Positions 58,354 through 64,000 of a stretch of DNA of 64,000 bases are shown here, piece after piece. The translations under genes were made by a program, and so were the position numbers. The notes beneath the pieces are model-generated. The model was not told the origin of the DNA. It ran no database searches and saw nothing but the letters and a program-made list of their open reading frames with translations. The stretch's first letter is position 1. Every line of letters starts with the position of its first letter. Origin of the DNA: Trichosphaerium sp. ATCC 40318 (Eukaryota; Discosea; Flabellinia; Trichosidae); the NCBI GenBank assembly GCA_038496445.1, contig JALMLS010000404.1, positions 124,001-188,000 on the forward strand, in the 5' to 3' direction.

Positions 58354-59119
58354 CAATAAACAGAAATGTCAGTTTACTTTGTTCATCGTCACAGTAATTG
58401 GTTTTAGCACTTGAAGAAATAGCAACTCAGGTAGTGATCCAAACAATGGTCAACAAATAAGAATGGTATTGATCAAAATACCATTGAGTCTCATTCTGTC
58501 TTTTGTTCTTGTGCTAGTATCTCAATATGGTTGATTACTGGTCAAATGTAATTATGAAATTATATGTAAGAGTGAACTCATCGTAACCATAAGAACATAG
58601 CCATGGGTACTATCTCTATCCAGCAAGGACTTTGTATGTTATTTGTTTTGAAAAAGTGCATTCTTACTATGCTTGACTTCTGTTTTAAGCTCTACGCTAA
58701 GTCTACCATGTTCACCTGAAAACCTAGCCAATCGTTACCCTAGAAACTTGAAGATGACTTGAGACAGGTGATCTAACGTGGATGTGTTTGGCCTAGATTG
58801 GTACACCAAGAAGGACCAGAGCCAGACTATCTACCCCAAGAACTAAGAGAAGGAGATGGGGAGCGAAGCGGGGTGGTGGGCTATTCGGTATGACTGGTTT
58901 ATTGGTTTGGTTTTGTCGGATAGTACACAAGAGTTGTGTACAATGTTGACGAAAACGAAAGTGACTGATCGGTCCACTCTTATCTTTTCACCCGAAATAA
59001 ACGCGAAACATTTATTTCGCCGCTTAATACACATAGTAACAAATCAAGTGATTTAAATAAACACAACAGAAGACAAGTATTCTCAGTTTTTATTATTGTG
59101 TTGTTTACATAGTGACACT
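58354..59119. other. Spacer
   Basis: Homology to the copy A flank ends near 58375. Bases 58760-58870 are locally GC-richer. An open stretch 58856-59056 (+) ends in an exon-like segment (FSPEINAKHLFRRLIHIV), but I could not build a gene. Confidence 0.4.
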
Positions 59120-59887
59120 TTAATCAAATAAAAAATGGCGATATGTTGGTTTTGGAAGGCTTATTGGTAGTAAGCTTTTGTGAACACCAGAACAAGGATG
59201 AATATCTGGAATATCTGCTTGATATATGCTGATTTCAGTCTTATAATCACTGTTGTAACCACCCAAGCATGCCCTCATTAGCCTTTGTTCCCAGTCTGCT
59301 CTTTCATACATCTTTGTAGGTGTTCTCTTCTTCAAAATAAATACGTCATGTAACATTTTTATTTGAGATGTAGTTCGGACATTTGTGAACTGGAGAGGAG
59401 CATCACTGTTATAGCGTAATTCTTCATCGCTGTCACTGAAGTCACTGTCATTATAATCAGCACAGCCTTCATCTTGCTTTGCAGTGGCACATAGTTCTTT
59501 ACAGTTGAGTATGATGGTATAGGCAACGTGGTTTGTGCTGAATCCCCAAAAGTAAGCTTTGTATCCTTCAACATTTTTCTTTTGGTAGTAGCCTAGTTCC
59601 CTTGGTTCATCGTATCCGTCTTTTGCATAGAAACCTTCAGGTACATTATGGTGAACCTCGTATTTCCTTAAATGACGTTTCCAAAGCGACTTTATGGCTA
59701 CGAGCTGTTGTTGCCAGTCCTTACAAACCATTGTTGGTATTACAAGTGATTTAGCATCAAAGTCACCGAAGAACATCTCTAGAATCTCTGTAGGTATGAA
59801 CGGCCATAGTTGTGTTGCCGTTGATGTTGGTGGTATTACCGACACTGTTTTTTGTAGCCTTTTAGAAGGCGGAACCTTGCTCATCAT
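59120..59887 (-). CDS. F-box protein, 255 aa, intronless
   Basis: ATG at 59887 (MMSKVPPSKRLQKTVSVIPP). The F-box follows: LWPFIPTEILEMFFGDFDAK, LVIPTMVCKDWQQQLVAIKS, LWKRHLRKYEV. The C-terminal half contains EGYKAYFWGFSTNHVAYTII, an acidic stretch (DYNDSDFSDSDEEL) and a His-containing end (TYRHFLFD). No known substrate-binding domain recognised. The 5' 130 bp are duplicated as a relic at 33967-34104. The MULE transposon lies about 260 bp upstream of the ATG, close enough to affect the promoter. Confidence 0.65.
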   Translation of the reverse strand: MMSKVPPSKRLQKTVSVIPPTSTATQLWPFIPTEILEMFFGDFDAKSLVIPTMVCKDWQQQLVAIKSLWKRHLRKYEVHHNVPEGFYAKDGYDEPRELGYYQKKNVEGYKAYFWGFSTNHVAYTIILNCKELCATAKQDEGCADYNDSDFSDSDEELRYNSDAPLQFTNVRTTSQIKMLHDVFILKKRTPTKMYERADWEQRLMRACLGGYNSDYKTEISIYQADIPDIHPCSGVHKSLLPISLPKPTYRHFLFD

Positions 59888-60137
59888 CGTTTGGTATTTG
59901 CTTAAAATGAAACAGTTTGCCGCTTTTTTATTTGTGTCACACAAACCTACAATTCACTGCACTGGTCGACTTAGGAAATTCGGTCCGAATTTGGAACAAA
60001 TACCCTTTTTTAGATGAATATTCCTTTTACAATTTACTAATACTTTTACCTCGAAACTTCCAACGTACACCGAACACACTATCAACATTTTAATGTCAAA
60101 ACAACGCCTAGATACCGCATATTGGAGGTATCCACAC

Positions 60138-60145
60138 TACAAATA
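60138..60145. repeat. Target-site duplication, left (TACAAATA)
   Basis: TACAAATA directly precedes the element and is repeated at 62931-62938. The empty paralogous site (minus strand near 33768) has a single tatttgta. Confidence 0.8.
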
Positions 60146-62930
60146 GGGTTATACTAAAATGTAGAATTTGCATGTCAAATGAATGTAGAATTTGTGTAGA
60201 AAAACCATATTTGACACCCAAATTTCTACTTTTCAAACACGATGGCTGATCAAAAGCTCCCCAGTCCAAAACACTGGGCTATACCCTCCATAGGTAATGT
60301 ACACCTAGTGGAGTGGGTACCTGGCGATCGTTTGATCTTTTATATCAACTCAGGTACTACATGAGCTCACCAAAACCTTGATTAACTATTTTATAGCAAA
60401 ACAATATGGCTATCAATTTCATATTGATAGCAAGGCGTTTACATCAAAAGGAACGAGCCACTATTTTAAGTGTGCTCAGCAGTCGTTGTGTGGAGCTCGT
60501 GTTATCCTCACCGAGGATAAAGAACGCCATGGTATAATTAAAAACCTTCAGCAAACAAAAGGTACTTTTTTTTTTCTCAATTTCCTTTACAGTAATTTAT
60601 GGCCTTAGATCACCACTATAATTGTATGCCTACCATGGCATCTCAATTTCACGTATCGAACAGCGTTAAAAAACGCGTTGAGGAAGATTTAAGAAATGGG
60701 GTACCATCACGTTTAGTGGTAAGTATTTCTCTTTTTTTTTGCTTTTACTGTACTAACTACTCTTCTAGCGAAGAAATTTGCTTCTTCAACCAAAAGTAAA
60801 TGTCTTAAATCGTGCTCAAACACCTGATGCACGCCAATTGGAATATATTTCACGCTTGGTTCGTAGTGAGGAGAGCTTGAATGTGGAGGTACATTGGACT
60901 CTAAACAGCATTTTTTTTTTATTTTTTCGTAGGTTTTAACAAACCTAATTATGACTTTGGGGGATCAAGTCCGTGTTCAACTATCGCCTCTGGTGGTTTC
61001 TTTTGTTCCATCCAATATACAGCGCTTCTTAAAGGAGTTTGACGCCCGTACCATTTATGTAGATGGTACTCATGTGATGGGAGATATTCGAGCTCAGGTA
61101 CAGATTTTTTTATTACTGTTTTGTAGTAACTTATTTTTTGTAAGCTATTGCTGTTTTGGGTGAAGGCTGTCGGACCAACCAACTCAAAGGGTACTTGTAT
61201 TTCTTGGGCTCTGTGCGAAGGTAAAAAACTGGAGCAATATGAGTACGCCTTTGGTCACCTTGGTCGCTCCATTGGCACTGTAGTGTTTAGAAGACTCATG
61301 GTTGATTGCGAATTAAATCTCGCTTACGGCACGTATTTGATAAATCCTTCTTTGTTTTTTTATCTTACCACACTTCATTTTGATTCTCTTAATGATAGTG
61401 TGAGGCATTCCTTGGATACTAAGGAGAGCATAAACTCTTTTTTTTTGATACTCTTTTTGTAAAACTATCTGCTTACTTATTATTAAGCTGCATTGAATGA
61501 ATGGCCTTTAATCCAAGTTCATCACTGTTTCTTCCATGTAATGGACGCTTTCCGCAAATGGAGAACAAAGAACCTTTCTGGAGATTCAAAGACAGCCATC
61601 TACCAATGGTGCAAAGCGTTCACTGATGGTATAGCGAAGGCTGAAACTCCAGATGAGTTTTATCGTATATTTTTGACGTTTTATGATGTAAGTTTTTCTC
61701 TTTATTAGTACACACTTACTTTGATTTAGGAAGCTCTTAGTAGTACTAATGTACACAAGCGATCATATGCTAAGTATGTCAATAAGAACTATGTGGGCTA
61801 TGACTTGGACTCAGCAAGGTACATTTTTTGGCTATTACAATTTTGGGGTTTACTTAACATTTTTGTCAGGTACGAGCCTACAACATGGGCTAAAGCCTTT
61901 ATTGCTCTTGAGTTCCGCGAGGATATGACGAACAATATCAGTGAGTCCAACAATCGAGATCTGAAGCGTTGCTTAAAGGCAACACAGACACAGAAATCTC
62001 GTTTGGACATTCTTGCCAATCAATTGGCAATGTTTGTTGAAGAAAACTTGATTATTGGCCTAAGAATTGTTCATGGCATGTGTGCAGGGACTCGCATACG
62101 TCAGGGAGAGGCTAGTGTTGTTGGAAGTGATTTGGTTCAAGGTGCGAATCAACAATGTTTCTTGTTTATTTTCCTTACAATTTGTTTTTATAGAAACAGA
62201 CATCAATGATATGACACCTGCTCTCAGAGCTGATGTTGCCTCTGATGTTCTCTTTCCAAGTGATGCTATTGGCGATCACCTTGTCTCCACTATTGATGAT
62301 GTACCTGCTGAACATGAGATGCTACTAGGCATTGATATTGATGGAGAAGCCATCCCGGTCTTGGACTACAGTGGTGATGGTGATGCTGCAGATGCAATAC
62401 CTGTATCTTTGGAAGGTGGGATAGTTTCTCAAGATGCCCAAGAAATCTCTATACCACATTTAGCTAAACGTGAGTTAATTTTTTTTTTGGTTGTTTAATT
62501 TTTTTTTTTTCCAGGTGGAACAAACCTACCTCGGTTACTACGCCGAATGCGGTTAGATGCTAAACGTAAAAAAGAAACAGAAGAGGAAGAAACCGAAAAA
62601 GAGAAGGTACCTCAAGCCAGAAATGCTAACATGGAGCCTGCATTTGTAGGTGACGAGATTGAAGGCATTGGTAAGGATGGTACTCCTGTTTTTAAACAAC
62701 GTCTTCGCCCTCGTAACCGAAAGCGCCAAACTGTACTCCCTAAACGCTATCGCAATAAATAAATATGTTTGTCTGTGTCTTTTTTTATTGTCGTACCTGC
62801 ACTACGTTGTTCCTGTTCTTCGTCAATGCTGTATATACAATGGTGAACAAAATTTGACTTTGACTTTTTAGGCACTTGTTCGGCATTTTTTAGGCAAAAA
62901 GTTTTTTTTTTTGACATTTTAGGGTCACCG
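60146..62930 (+). mobile_element. Complete Mutator-like (MULE) DNA transposon, about 2.8 kb
   Basis: Terminal inverted repeats: left gggttatactaaaatgt (60146-60162); right, read inward, cggtgaccctaaaatgt (62930-62914), 13 of 17 matching. An 8-bp duplication TACAAATA flanks it. Subterminal gtagaatttg is repeated at the left end. One multi-exon transposase gene fills the element. The inverted paralogous region at 33.47-34.10 kb is colinear with both flanks but lacks the element, so it inserted after that duplication. Confidence 0.8.
60242..62762 (+). CDS. MULE transposase with FLYWCH-type zinc finger
   Basis: The ATG at 60242 begins MADQKLPSPKHWAIPSIGNV. Exon 2 gives a FLYWCH-like finger (YGYQFHIDSKAF, SHYFKCAQQSLCGARVILTE, then after an intron DHHYNC). 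The DDE domain has TIYVDGTH (first Asp, 61055), LMVDCE (second Asp, 61310) and the CxxH zinc site HHCFFHVMDAFRKW (61520). A candidate Glu follows in TNNISESNNRDLKRC (61940). The tail contains an acidic region and a basic end (RNRKRQTVLPKRYRNK-stop, 62762). About eight short introns; the exon around 61330-61490 is uncertain. No frame-breaking change seen, so it may be active. Confidence 0.85.
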
Positions 62931-62938
62931 TACAAATA
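62931..62938. repeat. Target-site duplication, right (TACAAATA)
   Basis: Second copy of the 8-bp TACAAATA immediately after the right terminal repeat. Confidence 0.8.
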
Positions 62939-63242
62939 CGTTTATTCTCTCTTATATCCCGCCCGTCAGTGAAACAAACATCTTAGAAGTCCATCTGTAA
63001 ACTTATCACTGATGAATGTCTAATTAAACAAGAAGGGCGAAGTTGATTATTTCCCAGGTAAATTACTATCTATTGCTAATTGTCGTTAACGCCCAACAAA
63101 AGATGCTACAACCAACTAAGACTCCGGCTCATGGCCAGATCGGGCTATTTGAGGTCATTGTCTCCAGTAGCACTATTAATGTAAAGACAATAAATCAAAC
63201 TGAATGTTGTTTAGCAGATAGCTGTTTTTTATTTACTTTTTT
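62939..63242. other. Right flank of the MULE, duplicated inverted at 33473-33770
   Basis: Carries stretches such as cttatcactgatgaatgtct and ttactatctattgctaattg that occur in reverse complement near 33690 and 33640. No gene. Confidence 0.6.
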
Positions 63243-64000
63243 TCACGTTTTCGTGTAATGCTTAACATCTAGGTAGTGTCCTGAAAATTTTACCAGCTTG
63301 CCTTCATAGTTATAACCATATCTGTTAACAGATACAGCATCCTTAAGATATTGTAATTTACCAAACTCTACCTTACATTGTTTTTTATCTTTAGAAAAAA
63401 CAACAGACTTAACAACTTCCTCAGGATTCCACTAAATTAAACGTGTCAACAATCTTCTCAATGGTTACAAGTATATAACAACAATATTTGCTTTAAAAAA
63501 GAGCCATATTAATGGCAAAAAACCCAAAAGTAGCCACAAGGAACGTGGGTCCAAGAATTTAAAAAAAAGACTTAAAAAAAAAAGAAACATACTGTTGTTT
63601 TGGTTTCACCGTAATCTTTCTTCTTAAATATGTAGCACCAAAGGTTAGCTATGTCCTCTTTCTTAAGAGTCAAATACCATGATAAAGAAGAGAAGTCCTG
63701 AATCATCAAAAATGGAGGATCTGAAGGGTACGGCAAAGCATGCCTTGAACGACATTTAACTACAAAAAACATAAGAAAAAGAAGGGAAAGTGTGATTGCA
63801 AGCGTAAACAACAATATTTTTACTTGAACAGTTCAAATTCTTTGTTTCCCCAACTGCACCTTGAAAATATTGTTTCATAAGTGAAATAAAACTCAAGGTC
63901 TTTTTATGGGCAGGAAAAAAAGAAGTTTTTTTTTGGGTTTTTTGCTGTTGTACCTCTCGAAAATCCTTGGCCAGTAAAGAATGATATTTCCCTGTCATAA
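63243..64000 (-). CDS. F-box/DGHHK protein, copy B, 5' part beyond window edge
   Basis: Inverted copy of the 3' third of the gene at 30963-33472. Exons include the region matching the TGKYHSLLAKDFRE reading of copy A, HALPYPSDPPFLMIQDFSSL (about 63740), WYLTLKKEDIANLWCYIFKK (about 63650), WNPEEVVKSVVFSKDKKQ (about 63430) and KLVKFSGHYLDVKHYTKT-stop (63243). The C-terminus differs from copy A (HYMKKSK) because of local changes around the stop. Intron sequences are also conserved, so the duplication is recent. The F-box itself lies outside. Confidence 0.75.

Noticed and set aside
58790..58880. GC-richer stretch that might be a structural RNA
   Set aside because: No cloverleaf, conserved tRNA boxes or paired arms found.
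1..64000. Giant-virus or bacterial origin of the whole window
   Set aside because: Dense spliceosomal introns and typical eukaryotic genes (formin, VPS10, PARP) show host chromosomal DNA; only the intronless F-box families could have a viral history.

Overview
The window is nuclear DNA of a eukaryote, almost certainly a unicellular one. Most genes are split by many short introns (about 40-60 nt) with GTACGT/GTAAGT donors and AG acceptors. The conserved genes are eukaryotic: a VPS10 sorting receptor, a diaphanous-type formin, a SAP-WGR-PARP polymerase, a Vip1-like RRM protein and many F-box proteins. The DNA is AT-rich and gene-dense. I do not assign a species. I saw no tRNA, rRNA or CRISPR array.

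Layout. 1-4.5 kb: VPS10 receptor (-), cut by the left edge. 4.9-5.5 kb: coding remnant. 5.6-8.2 kb: two tandem F-box/LRR genes (-), the second frameshifted. 8.5-12.9 kb: formin (-). 13.8-14.5 kb: small gene with a MoaD-like tail (-). 14.7-17.8 kb: mucin-like membrane protein (-). 18.3-21.4 kb: two F-box/MORN genes and two small genes. 21.6-30.7 kb: two inverted copies of a secreted family-8 polysaccharide lyase flanking a SPRY/F-box/zinc-ribbon gene; the first lyase is frameshifted. 31-33.5 kb: F-box gene with a DGHHK domain (+). 33.5-34.1 kb: a transposon-free copy of the flanks of a transposon found at 60-63 kb. 34.4-43 kb: stalked membrane protein, F-box/MORN gene, Cys-rich secreted peptide, F-box plus alpha/beta gene, decaying F-box/MORN gene and several relics. 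43.8-46.9 kb: PARP (-). 47.2-49 kb: a prenylated F0-like protein and a small RIIa-like protein (-). 49.7-51.5 kb: RRM/Vip1 protein (+). 51.7-55.3 kb: secreted glycoside hydrolase (+). 55.3-64 kb: second copies of the F-box/MORN, F-box plus alpha/beta and F-box/DGHHK genes, plus a further F-box gene and a complete Mutator-like (MULE) transposon with TIRs and an 8-bp target duplication.

Interpretation. The conserved intron-rich genes look like ordinary single-copy loci. Between them lies a fast-turnover region with about 13 F-box-type genes or pseudogenes. These share an N-terminal F-box-like segment but carry different C-terminal domains: MORN_2/YwqK repeats, LRR, SPRY plus zinc ribbon, a DGHHK domain, or an alpha/beta domain. 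Such proteins would be expected to act as substrate adaptors of SCF ubiquitin ligases. The MORN and LRR members are mostly intronless, occur in inverted or permuted duplicates, leave several relics and often carry small frameshifts. The secreted lyase, glycoside hydrolase and mucin-like proteins suggest a cell that degrades and binds extracellular polysaccharide.
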